Assembly (NCBI GenBank): GCA_020310875.1
Contig: CM035412.1
Span: 139,106,669 to 139,170,668 of the forward strand
Direction: 5' to 3'
DNA: 64,000 bases
Origin: Ceratopteris richardii
Taxonomy: Eukaryota > Streptophyta > Polypodiopsida > Polypodiales > Pteridaceae
Part shown: positions 1-10,694 of the stretch, one piece after another
How positions within the stretch are numbered: the first letter of the stretch is position 1
Layout of the letters: each line of letters opens with the position of its first letter
Program-made: the position numbers and the translations under genes
Notes under the pieces: generated by a model
Told to the model about the DNA's origin: nothing
What the model saw: only the letters and a program-made list of their open reading frames with translations
Database searches by the model: none

Positions 1-330
1 CAACTTCGGTGACTCCCCCAAGGAGTGGTCAATTGAGAAATCGCTGTTCCTCCTTGGCAAAAGGATTGTCAACTGTAAAAAATCCCCCCCCCCTTTAGGC
101 ATCATCAAGTACTCCTTTTGATCGATAACAAGCTTAAACCCAAGTGGGCCCCACATGAGGGTGATGAGAGGTTAATTAACCTTCTTTGTAATGTCATCTA
201 AGCTCTGTAAAAGCTTCCCCTGCTTTGTGGGATTTGGGGGGTCCCGTGGGCACTAGTCCCCTTCTCTTGTACTTTTCTTTATTTAATTCAAGTCCGGGAG
301 AGTAGGCTAATGCCGAACTTCCTTTATATT
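1..330 (+). mobile_element. 3' part of a copia LTR (family E) or related LTR
   Basis: Positions about 100-310 resemble the end of the LTR at 42240-42490: the same order of blocks 'gatgag', 'aaccttctttgta', 'ctttgtgggat', 'gtgggcac', 'ccccttctc' and a purine-rich 'gggagagtaggc'. No reading frame survives. The element enters the window from the left and its body is not visible. A diverged relative of family E is the best reading; a chance match is unlikely because block order and spacing agree. Confidence 0.6.
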
Positions 331-736
331 AAAAAAAAAACAATCACGGAACTTTAAGCATATATCCACAAAGAAACGAATCAAAACGTGACGACATGAT
401 AACCATGCATAGGGTCCTGAAAACTTTATATGAAGATAAATAAACCTATCAATAATCATAATCATAATTAAATCTTTGCATCCATAGCCATCATCATACA
501 AAATAAACGTTTTTAGCCATTAAGTGTGCACAAGAGCAAGCTCTTAGAGAAGTTGAAGGTCTAATGCACTACGCACCAGACATAAGGAACTTTGGGTATC
601 TTGTAACCTTTTGTGTGTGTGTGTATTCTTTGGGATAAAGCACTCTGCACAGAGAACACTTGGTTTTGTTTTATATGCCAACATTGTATTTTCCTGCAGG
701 AAATCAATAAACAAAAGCTTTTGGTGTTTGTGCTCC
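331..736. other. No gene seen; AT-rich spacer
   Basis: A poly-A run near 330-340 and scattered AT-rich sequence, with no ORF carrying a recognisable motif. Nothing else supported. Confidence 0.5.
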
Positions 737-891
737 ACTTCTTCTTCTTCTTCTTCTTCTTCTTCCTTCTCCTACAAACACTCAAGTCCCTTTCTGAAAA
801 AGAATCCCCCAACACACACACACACATACATACATACATACATACATACATACATACATACATACATACATACATACATACATACATACAT

Positions 892-970
<79 letters not shown>
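737..970. repeat. Compound microsatellite (CTT)n-(CA)n-(CATA)n-(TA)n
   Basis: (CTT)n occupies about 737-765, (CA)n 811-826, (CATA)n about 825-892 and an almost pure (TA)n 904-970. The TA tract ends directly against the CACTA terminus at 972. ORFs across this stretch (poly-Tyr/Ile/His products) are artefacts of the repeat. Confidence 0.95.
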
Positions 971-971
<1 letters not shown>

Positions 972-974
<3 letters not shown>

Positions 975-1252
975 TACATCAGATCGATGGTATACCGAGG
1001 TTTTTACCGAGGAAATTGAACGCGGCTTTATTTGCCGCGACGCCGGTGTAAAGGTCGGTTTGCGCGTCGGTACCAAAGAGTCGGTATAGGCATCGGTATA
1101 TGCGTCGGTATATATGTCGGTATAGGCGTCGGTATATGCGTCGGTATAAACGTCGGTATATGCGTCGGTAATCGACTTCTGCTGCGTCGCCTCCTGGGTG
1201 TACCGACGGTTATTCCGATGACACTACTGGGAGTACCGTCGCGTATACCGAC
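972..1252. repeat. CACTA 3' terminus and subterminal repeat array
   Basis: After CACTACA at 972, about nine direct copies of a GCGTCGGTATA-like motif lie between about 1063 and 1170. Two or three inverted copies (ACCGACG) follow at 1200-1252. Motif density and mixed orientation match CACTA subterminal regions, which bind the element's own regulatory protein. The same motif family recurs at 10441-10690, 40687-40926 and 43473-43710. Confidence 0.85.
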
Positions 1253-1270
1253 GATCATACCTGCAAATTT

Positions 1271-1357
1271 TTTTTTTGGGCAGAGTGTTGTCTTTTGCTA
1301 CAGCAACATTACCATGATGTTGCTTAACAAAAGACAATACACTCTGCCCAAAAAAAA
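1271..1357. other. Long near-perfect hairpin (inverted repeat)
   Basis: Arms of about 40 nt pair: the left arm contains TTTGGGCAGAGTGTTGTC and the right arm GACAATACACTCTGCCCAAA, continuing inward with AGCAACAT/ATGTTGCT around a 6-7 nt loop near 1310-1316. It lies between the subterminal repeats and the TNPA-like gene. It could be a small foldback element, a transcript 3'-end structure, or a small-RNA source. Confidence 0.85.
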
Positions 1358-1399
1358 CCGAGTACATGTGATGTGTACTCTAATGACAACCGAAATATG

Positions 1400-1725
1400 A
1401 TTTCATGAAACAGAGTATTATTGTACACAAAAGAGATAATCAAAATGAACAATGAACCATGTACAAAAGAAGTTATATATTTCAATAATGAAGCATGTAC
1501 AAGAGTGTGGCAAACCACTGTCATATATGACGCTTTTACAAAATGTGGCAAAGCAATGTATTTCCATATGGAAATCAAATACAAAATATTGGTCTTCCAC
1601 TGCCATACACATGCAAAGAACGTTCCATATCAACAGTCCTGCAACAAAGAACATTAGTGGAATGAGATAAATTCACATGAAAATTACAAACAACAAGTAA
1701 AAACCAAGTTTATAAATTAATTACC
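1400..1725. other. CACTA internal non-coding region
   Basis: Downstream of the TNPA-like reading frame on the minus strand. Two near-copies of a 'gaa(c/g)catgtacaa' motif lie at about 1453 and 1490. No protein motif found; probably 3' untranslated sequence of the element. Confidence 0.4.
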
Positions 1726-3015
1726 TCATCGCAAATGCTCCCATGAAACTACCGCACCGCGTCCCTCCAAGTCCTGCAATAGTGCAGTCAACCCATGACT
1801 ATATCCGTAAGACTCCTCCGTTCGTGTTGGAGGACGACCCATTGCCAGCTCCTGAAACAAATATAAAAAGATTAGAGAAACATATATGAGAAATTTAACA
1901 CAAATAAATTCAATAAATGAGATGGTACTTACAAACTCATGACGCATCGTGTCATATCCGTCGCTGCCCAAATGTGACGGTCCAATCGTGTCTAGATGTG
2001 TGGCTGCAGCATTTCGCTGCTATCGATATCGATCAGGAGTCTGTTGCTGCTCATCACGAATCATGTCCCACTCCTCAGCATCTAACCATACAGGCTTTGG
2101 TAAGCCTTCTCTGAATGCATCACGAGCCTCGGATCGTCGATGCGTCATGACCTCACGTGCGGTGTGCAGAATCCAGTGTGAACTCACAATCGACTGTCCA
2201 TCGGCTGGTCGAAACTCCTGGTAAATCGTCTCTGTGATATAATTCTTCCGATCTTTATCCTGTTCACTCCATTTCAGCATGATGGAGTGTCCAAACTGGA
2301 TGGAGCAAAGCTGTCGTATGCGTGCACGCATTGCTTTGCCAGCCGCATCCATCACCGGAGCTCCATCTCGGATACTATACACCTTGGAGTCATCATGGTC
2401 ATGAGCACCCCAAGGTGTACGTGGTATACTGCATGGTGTACTACGTGGTGTACTGCATGGTGTACTGCGTGGCATACCTACATCTAAGGTACTCGTCCTA
2501 GGAGTAGAAGTGGGTGACACAACGTCCGTCGCACTGCCTCCACAACAACCGCCTCCTCCGCCTCCAGACCTACCTGTAGATCCACTCCTAGAACCTCCTG
2601 CTCCAGAGCGTGACCTCGATCTACGTGACGGGCCAGACCCTATATCGCGCTGAGGTGTCGAACGCACATTTCTACTAGTAGACCCAATAGGAGATGGCTA
2701 CAAAGATGGTCGTGGTGGAGTCACAAAGCTAGGAGACATACCTCCTACAAGAGTAGCACCACCCGCAGGAGTGACACTGGCATGAGTGACACCGGCGGGA
2801 GTGACACCGGCGGGAGTGACACCGGCGGGAGTGAGGCCAGCGGGAGTGAGGCCGATAGGAGTAAGGCCGCCAGGAGTGAGGCCGGGAGGAGTGCTACCAC
2901 GAGTGATCAAATACTGTGATGCAGCGGCCATATATGCAGGAGGGACCTGAGAGATGAACTCCAAAAACTGCTCCTCTGTCATGGAATGTGGAGTGATTGG
3001 AGGACTGTCTCCCAT
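1726..3015 (-). pseudogene. CACTA second gene: TNPA-like / plant transposase (Ptta/En/Spm, PF03004-like)
   Basis: The frame starts at ATG 3015 (MGDSPPITPHSMTEEQFLEF) and stays in register through 2022. TAG codons interrupt it at 2700-2698 and 2022-2020, yet coding sequence continues in frame across both. The N-terminus has a T-P-A-G repeat from a 15-bp minisatellite. A Ser/Pro/Arg-rich stretch follows, then a PF03004-like block (motifs SIQFGHSIMLKWSEQD and SSHWILHTAREV). The minus strand splices cleanly: donor GTAAGT at 1932, acceptor TTTCAG ending at 1852, both phase 0, giving an 81-nt intron before ELAMGRPPTR and a stop near 1726. In this superfamily the second gene encodes a subterminal-repeat-binding regulator. 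That role is inferred from position and domain. The two amber codons suggest a dead copy. Confidence 0.75.
2763..2895. repeat. 15-bp coding minisatellite in the TNPA-like gene
   Basis: About nine copies of a unit like GGGAGTGACACCGGC. On the minus strand it encodes a five-residue repeat of the form T-P-A-G-V. Copies diverge toward one edge. Confidence 0.9.
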
Positions 3016-3207
3016 CGTGCTCTGTAATAAAAGAACTCAAATAATTAGCATGCGATAAGAAAAATAATATAGGGAATAAACAAAAAAAAAAACAAAAAAT
3101 TAGTACGTACAAGTGTTTTATTCAAAAGTCCTCTATTCTAGCATCCTCTTGAAGATCCGATGCACCGAGAATATCTATCTCTATATTGATGGCTTCTAAA
3201 TCGCTTG

Positions 3208-6200
3208 CTATGCTATTGCTTCATCTTCTCGAACAATGACCTCTTCTTCAATGACCTCTTCTTCTCGAAGAATGATCTCTTCCTCCTCAACTATCGAATG
3301 AATCTCTGAGTCCACTAGAGATGGACTCTCTTCTACATCTATGTTTTCAAAAATTTGTCTACTACGTGGAGCGACTTGTAAAACAAATAGCCACTCTGGG
3401 TCTTTTGAATCTGGTATAAAAACAACTTGCTCACAGTGTTCGGGAAGTACAAATGTATCCCTTTCATCTGTCCATAATCTTGTGGAGTCAACTTGAAGAA
3501 AACCGCTCTTATCTCATCTCACTATTGCGTTTCTTCCAGAGGTGACTACTTTGAACCATTTCACGTCAAAAACAAAGTAATCAAACTTTCTGAAAGATAG
3601 TTTCAAGATGTCTGAATCACACCACAATAATCTAACTCGCCTTCTAGAGCATTATCATCTCTTGCACTCGCTCTACTTTTTTGCAAAAAATTCACCATCA
3701 CTCCACTATCAAAAGTAGACCTATTTTGATCGATTCGTGCAATTCGAAAGTGTCGTCCATGAGACCATAGTGCACCGTATTTAATATACTCCCAATCACA
3801 TCCTTTTGCGAGTTCTTCTTCTTCTTCAGAGATATCTTCACCCGCTGCCTTTGCTTGTGAAACTGTTGCATCTAGCCATCTACTCGTTGGAAAAGGTGGG
3901 AGAGGTCGAAGATTTTCTGGAAGAGGCAAAAATTGAGTGGCACGATTTCTTCGAAACTGAGGTCTTTTCTTTGCGTTAGTTTCCTTGGCAAGTTCATACC
4001 TTTCTAACCACTTTTGCATAGGCTCAGAGTTAACTATGCAAAACTTCATTGCCTTCTCTCTGAAAGCTGCATCCATTTTTCTTTGCAATCCTTTACCTTG
4101 TGGTTCATCGCCTACGAGACGAACAACTTCATCATCGCTCCATAAGCGAGGCATTTTGGGATCCGATATATGTAGAAACTCAATTATGAATACAAGAGAT
4201 TCTTGTACAAGCCATTCCTCTTCCATGCTACCCTCTGGACGTGCTCTTTGTCGAACAAACCCTTTTAATGTCTTCATAAAGTGCTCTAAGAAGAACATCC
4301 ATCGACTATGGATAGTTCCTGCTATTGCAACTTCATCTACTACATGAACCAGTAAATGAAGTTGAATAGTGAGAATACTTGTGGGAAAGTATTTCTCTAC
4401 CATACAAACAGCCTCGATAGCATTGAGTTTCGTACTCTCTATGCTATCTCTATTTATCTCTTTAGAAGATATCCACCATACTAAAGAACTAATTTTATAA
4501 ATGGTTTTTTGTACATCCTCTGAAAGACAATCTTTTAGGGCTACAGGGAGCACAAACTGGAAAAACTTGTGCCAATCATGAGACTTGAGTCCTGCAAGAT
4601 CGTCGTTTCGTGTGAAAGCAGTCTTTAGACATCTCATGCATCCAGTAGGTGTACGAAACTCTGAAATTTTTTTCTTCACTTGTTGCTCTTCCATCCTGCG
4701 AAGCACCCAAGGAGCTCTTGGTAACGATACTGTTCCGTTGGGCTTAGTAATTGCCCACAAATCTTGCATACGACCTCGCTCTTCTAAGTCGTCCCTTTGT
4801 GCTTTGCTTTCTTTCTTTCCGATCAAAGTTTTCCAAAGAATCTCTCCCACATTCTTGAAAATATGCATCGGGTCTACCAAATTATTGATCACCAATTCAC
4901 TCCAATAAGGGAGTTCATGAAAAATGGACAACCGTTTTATGCCAGCAACTAGATTTTTTGAATCCCACAGTTGTTTCCAATCGCTAGCTTTCATTTGGTG
5001 TTGCGCTTGTCGACCAATTTGTCCTTCATGTAAAACATGCCCATCAGGCAAATATCTATGATGTCCTTCATAGACAGTTTTACCTAGTGCTTTGGAATAG
5101 CGTGCTTCGAGCCATGGTCCGCATAAAGGACAAGCATGGTAACCCGAAATCGATAAACCTGAACATTCACCATAACCAGGCCAATCATGCATTGTCCACA
5201 TAAGTATGCCTTGCACTCGCACGTCTCGTCTTCTTATAGGTTGAGACATGTCACGCACAGTAATCCCATCCCATAAAATGCGCAGTTCTTCCACAAGTCG
5301 TGCAAGATATACATCCATGTTTTTTACCTTATACTTACCTGGTACAATAAGAGCTAATAATAAATGACCTTTCTTTGTGGCCAACCATGGTGGGATATTA
5401 TAATTGACCAAACATACAGGCCATGTGCTCCATGAAGAACTGCGTAATCCAAATGGATTCACTCCATCCATAGCTAGGCCTAGACGTATGGACCGAGGCT
5501 CACTAGCAAACTCTGGCCACTTACTATCTATGTGCTTCCAAGCATCAGAGTCAGCTGGCACTCGCATTACATTATCTGTAGACCTGCTCTTTGTATGCCA
5601 TGACATTAACTCAGCTATAGATTTGCATCCAAACATGTTCTTAATTCGTGGAATGATAGGAAAGTGGCGAAGAACCTTTGCGGGGATTGCTTTGCCTATA
5701 ACGTCTTCTCTAAATCTATTTGCTCCACACTTTGGACATACGTGGAGATGCTCATACTCATTCCGAAAGAGAATGCAATCATTCGGACAAGCATGAATAT
5801 TAGTATAATCCATTCCAATGGACTGTAAAAGTTTTTTCGCATCTCCACGTGTTGGAGGCATGTCATTGCCCTCTGGCAAAAATTGATCTTTAAGAAGCCT
5901 GCAATAAGCAATTAAAATGAGATTAGTAAATGAAGTTATTATGATACAACAATGAAAGCCAATTTGTTCTCCACTTACCTAAACAATTCAGTGACACTAC
6001 TATCTGACCATCCATAAATGGATTGCAGATTGAGCATCGCGAGTGAAGCACATAGTACAGATATCTTTGCTCCATTGTAAAGTGGTAAACGAGCTAATCT
6101 TCGCATGTTTTCATATTCTTCATCAACTTCTGATCGTGGAATTTCTGTTGTGTCCATGAAACTCTCGACACCTTCTTCACCATCATGATCTTCATCCATC

Positions 6201-6505
6201 TCATAAAATGCTTCAAGCATCTCTTCCATATGTTCATTCTGTGTAATATTATTAGTGCTTGCTTGTACGTCTAAGTCCTTTTTTGCTCTCTTTTGTCCAC
6301 GAGAGGTTACCGGTGCAATGTCGTTTGGGTCCATCTGCTCACCCGGGGGACCATCCGAATGATAGCGTAGGTTTTCTAGTCGACTCCTATCAAAGGATCC
6401 ATACTCTCTAACATGTGCAGTACAAATCTGTCGTTTCTGATAAATTTGATACTTGCATTGTGTGCAAGGACATGCCATTCTCTCTTCAGGATCCAAAGAA
6501 GCCAT
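3208..6505 (-). pseudogene. CACTA tnp2-type transposase (TNPD-like), spliced, broken
   Basis: Exon 1 (6505-5979) starts MASLDPEERMACPCTQCKYQ, a transposase-associated N-terminal domain with paired Cys and a His. An 80-nt intron (donor GTAAGT at 5978, acceptor TTGCAG ending at 5899) joins in phase to exon 2. Exon 2 (758 codons from the internal Met at 5879) carries the tnp2 domain: HACPNDCILFRNEY, CPKCGANRF, LGLAMDGVNPFG, MHDWPGYGECSGL, GYHACPLCG, LPYWSELVINNLVDPMHIFK, and later SRWMFFLEHFMKTLKGFVRQRARPEGS (written here only as landmarks from RWMFFLEHFM). A frameshift near 3603-3609 separates it from a DUF4216-like C-terminal domain (frame 3609-3208). That domain has its own TGA at 3516-3514, then an acidic Glu-rich tail ending at TAG 3210-3208. 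The enzyme would cut and rejoin CACTA ends; this copy cannot make a full-length product. Confidence 0.9.
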
Positions 6506-6539
6506 CTGCTACAATATGGACATAAAATCTAACTCTAAA

Positions 6540-7745
6540 AGACTTAAATCTGAAATACTAAACCTAAATACTTAAATACCTAAAAAACCTTAAAACCCTA
6601 ATTTTAAAACCCTAATCTATATAGCTATCCTATTTTATCTATATATTCGGATTTTTTCTTGATTGATCCTCTTAATTAAGTTATATGTATGCCTAAACCC
6701 TAAAACCCTAATTTTAAAGATCTATACCTAAATTATGTATATTTCTATACACATGTGTATATACATGTATATATGTATTATATGTGTATGTGTATGTGTG
6801 TATATATGTTATGTAGGTGTTAAAACCCTAAAACCCTAATCCAAATGACCTAGAACTAAAACATGTATATATATGTATGCATGTGTATATATATGTGTAT
6901 ATGTATATATATGTGAATATAGATATGTATATAAGTATGTGTGTTTGTGTATTGTATATATATTCACTCTATTTAAAATGATTAAATTTAAACCTATTTT
7001 TATATATTTAATCATATATATTTCATTTATTAATTTAAATGACTAGTACTTATCACATTTTATTATCTATATAATTATCCTACCTTATATACATATTTAT
7101 TTATATATTAAGATTTTTTCCTTACTTAATCCTATTTTTATATATTTAATTATAAATATTTAATTAAATTATTTAAAACGCTAGTTCTTTTTATATTTAT
7201 TTATGTATATAATTATCTTATTTTATATATATATATTTATTTATATATTCAGATTTTTTTCGTACGTAATCCTATTTTTAAATATTTAATTTTATATATT
7301 TCATTAGATTTATTTAATTAAATTATTTAAAACACTATTTCTTTTTATAGCTATTTATGTATATAATTATCTTATTTTATAAATATATTTATTTATATAT
7401 TCAGATTTTTTTTCCTTACGTAATCCTATTTTTATATATTTAATTTTATATATTTAATTATATATATTTAATTAAATTATTTAAAACACTAGTTCTTTTT
7501 ATATTTATTTATGTATATAATTATCTTATTTTATGTATATATTTATTTATATATTCAGATTTTTTTCCTTACGTAATCATATTTTTATACATTTAATTTC
7601 ATATATTTAATTAAATTATTTAAAACACTAGTTCTTTTTATATTTATATATGTATATAAGTATCTTATTATATATATATATTTATTTATATATTCAGATT
7701 TTTTTTCCTTACGTAATCCTATTTTTATATATTTAATTATATATA
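6540..7745. repeat. AT-rich upstream region with ~135-160-bp tandem units
   Basis: Lies 5' of the transposase on the minus strand. From about 7107 to 7740 a unit recurs about five times, anchored by 'tatattcagatttttt' followed by a 'cttacgtaatcctattttta' block and 'ttatttaaaacactagttc'. Spacing is about 135-160 bp. 6590-6990 holds looser AT-rich sequence with CCCTAAA motifs and TATA/TGTA microsatellite-like runs. No ORF. Confidence 0.8.
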
Positions 7746-7786
7746 TTTAATTAAAACCCTAATCTTAAAATTCTAGATCTGAAATA

Positions 7787-9180
7787 CTAAACCCTAAAAC
7801 CCTAATCTTAAATATCTAGACCTAAAATATGTATATTTCTGTATACATGTGTATGTATATGTATATATGTATTACATGTGCATGTGTATGTGTGCATATA
7901 TCTTATGTAGGTGTTATAACCCTAAAACCCTAATCTTAAATATTTAAATCTAAAATATGTATATTTTTGTATGCATGTGTATCTACATGTATTTATGTAT
8001 TATATGTATATGTGTGTTTGTGTATATATGTTATCTATGTATTAAAATCCTAAAACCCTAATCAGAAAGACTTAAATCTAAAATACTAAACCCTAAAACC
8101 CTAATCTTAAATATCTAGACCTAAAATATGTATATTTCTGTATACATGTGTATATACATGTATATATGTATTATATGTGCATGTGTATGTGTGCATATAT
8201 GTTATGTAGGTGTTATAACCCTAAAACCCTAATCTTAAAGATTTAAATCTAAAATATGTATATTTTTGTATGCATGTGTATCTACATGTATGTATGTATT
8301 ATATGTATATGTGTGCTTGTGTATATATGTTATCTACGTATTAAAATCCTAAAACCCTAATCAAAAAGACTTAGACTTAAATCTGAAATACTAAACCCTA
8401 AAACCCTAATCTTTAATATCTAGACCTAAAATATGTATATTCTGTATACATGTGTATATACATGTATATATGTATTATATGTGCATGTGTATGTGTGCAT
8501 ATATGTTATGTAGGTGTTATAACCCTAAAACCCTAATCTTAAAGATTTAAATCTAAAATATGTATATTTTTGTATGCATGTGTATCTACATGTATGTATG
8601 TATTATATGTATATGTGTGTTTGTGTATATATGTTATCTACGTATTAAAATCCTAAAACCCTAATCAGAAAGACTTAGACTTAAATCTGAAATACCAAAC
8701 CCTAAAACCCTAATCTTAAATATCTAGACCTAAAATATGTATATTTTTGTATACATGTGTATATACATGTATATATATATATATTACATGTGTATGTGTA
8801 TGTGTGCATATATGTTATGCAGGTGTTATAACCCTAAAACCCTAATCTTAAAGATTTAAATCTAAAATATGTATATTTTTGTATGCATGTGTATCTACAT
8901 GTATGTATGTATTATATGTATATGTGTGTTTGTGTATATATGTTATCTACGTATTAAAATCCTAAAACCCTAATCAAAAAGACTTAGACTTAAATCTGAA
9001 ATACTAAACCCTAAAACCCTAATCTTAAATATCTAGACCTAAAATATGTATATTTCTGTATACTTGTGTATATACATGTATATATGTATTATATGTGCAT
9101 GTGTATGTGTGCATATATGTTATGTAGGTGTTAAAACCCTAAAACCCTAATCTTAAAGATTTAACCCTAAAACCCTAATC
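7787..9180. repeat. ~303-bp tandem satellite units containing CCCTAAA motifs
   Basis: The phrase 'ctaaaccctaaaacccta' starts at 7787, 8087, 8391, 8695 (as ccaaaccc) and 9004, giving periods of 300, 304, 304 and 309 bp; the last unit is partial. Each unit is itself two diverged halves. One is marked 'atatctagacctaaaatatg' and the other 'agatttaaatctaaaatatg'. Both carry a TGTATACATG-type block and an 'aaccctaaaaccctaatc' block. This is a higher-order repeat inside the CACTA element, not a chromosome end. Confidence 0.9.
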
Positions 9181-9227
9181 CTATTTTTATATATTTGATG
9201 TAAAAAAAAACTTCAAAATAAAAATAG

Positions 9228-9892
9228 GTTTATATGTGTATGTATGCATGTGTGTATATATGTGTGTGTATGTATGCATCTGTACATGTGTGTGTATGTA
9301 TGTATACATCTGTATACATGTGTGTGTATGTGTATGTGTGTGTATGTAGGCATGCATGTGTGTGTATGTGTATGTGTGTGTATGTAGGCATGCATGTGTG
9401 TGCATGTGTGTGTACATGTGTGTATGTATGCATGCATGTATGTGTATGTGTGTGTATGTGTATGCATGTGTATACATGTGTGTGTATGTATACATGCATG
9501 TGTGTATATGTGTGTATGTATGCATGTGTGTATATATGTGTGTATGCATGCATGCCGGTATTTGTGTGTGTATGTATGCATGCATGTGTGTATATGTGTG
9601 TATATGTGTGTATATATGCATGTGTGTATGTATGTGTGTATATGTGTGTGTGTATGTGTATGTATGCATATGTGTATATATATGTGTGTATGTATGTGTG
9701 TATGCATGTGTGTGTATGCATGTGTGTGTATGTATGCATGTGTGTAAATTTATGTGTGTGTTTATGCATGCATATGTGTATATGTGTGTGTGTGTATGTA
9801 AGCATGCATGTGTGTATAGGTGTGTGTATGTAAGCATGCATGTGTGTACATGTATGTGTGTATGTATGCATGTGTAAATTAATGTGTATCTT
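9228..9892. repeat. Degenerate (TG/TATG/CATG)n microsatellite
   Basis: About 660 bp of TGTG, TATG and CATG mixtures, with interruptions such as 'gcatgcatgccggtatt' near 9543. All long ORFs across it, on both strands, are Cys/Val/Tyr or His/Thr repeats and are rejected as genes. Confidence 0.95.
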
Positions 9893-9896
9893 CCTT

Positions 9897-10082
<186 letters not shown>

Positions 10083-10089
10083 ATCAATA

Positions 10090-10440
10090 GTGAATAAAAG
10101 AATCACTTACAAGTATGTCCCTCTTTGAATCGTTGTCGTCAAAGCATAATGTAGGTCGTCTCTTGTCCAATTCCAAACAATCGACGCCAAAGAACTTCTG
10201 CAAAATCAACGAAAAGAGAAATTAGAAACCCTAAAGCATAGAGAAACACAAATGCTAACAGTACGCGCAGCACTTACCAAGATGTGAGATCTAAGCCGAG
10301 AGAGAGTGTGTGTGTGTAGAGAGAGAGATCCGTGTGTGTGTGTGTGCACAAGACAAAGTAGGTTCGCGCGCGCAAGTTCGACAGTAGACCGACAGTACTC
10401 AAACACGTGCAAAAATGTGAAGTTTTGCTCTCGGGTTCGC
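10090..10440 (-). other. CACTA 5' leader region with likely non-coding exon boundaries
   Basis: On the minus strand a branch/polypyrimidine tract and acceptor (TTCGTTGATTTTGCAG) ends near 10200. A short exon-like stretch follows, with GTAAGT near 10113-10108. The matching region at 43141-43260 conserves the acceptor (AGTTTTGCAG) and the following AG..CTTTGGC.T block, which argues it is a real part of the transposon transcript. The exact transcription start is not visible. Confidence 0.5.
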
Positions 10441-10694
10441 GGTATGTTTAAAACTCGCCGCAGGTATAGGCGCCGGTATGGACGTAGGTATACACGTCGG
10501 TAGTTCTCAGTAAATTACCGACGCTTATACCGATGCTTATACCGACGCCTATACCGACGCTTATACTGGCGGCTACGGGCCACACCGACGATCCGTTTAA
10601 AATGGCCATACCGACGGTCACTTGACCGTCGGTATCTCTTAGTGAGATTTTCCAAGGGCTATACCGACGCCGACTATGACCGTCGCCGCTAATG
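10441..10694. repeat. CACTA 5' terminus and subterminal repeats
   Basis: Direct GTCGGTA-like motifs (10459-10505) are followed by inverted TACCGACG motifs at roughly 10518-10600 and again near 10660. The outermost bases read CGCTAATG, so the terminal CACTA would be mutated to CATTA. It differs in detail from the end at 40937 (GTTGTAGTG), suggesting a related but distinct subfamily. Confidence 0.7.

Noticed and set aside
561-1089. ORFs of 146-171 codons on both strands across 561-1089
   Set aside because: They translate CTT, CATA and TA microsatellites into low-complexity peptides.
2020-2667. Stand-alone 215-codon gene starting at 2667
   Set aside because: The first codon is GTG and the frame is continuous with the ATG at 3015, so it is part of a longer gene interrupted by TAG.
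3985-4908. Plus-strand ORFs at 3985-4347 and 4585-4908
   Set aside because: Antisense shadows of the transposase.
6590-9180. Chromosome end (telomere)
   Set aside because: CCCTAAA motifs are isolated within 150- and 303-bp units and flanked by a transposase gene; there is no continuous telomeric array.
7787-9180. CRISPR array
   Set aside because: Units are full tandem repeats without unique spacers, and the context is a plant transposon.
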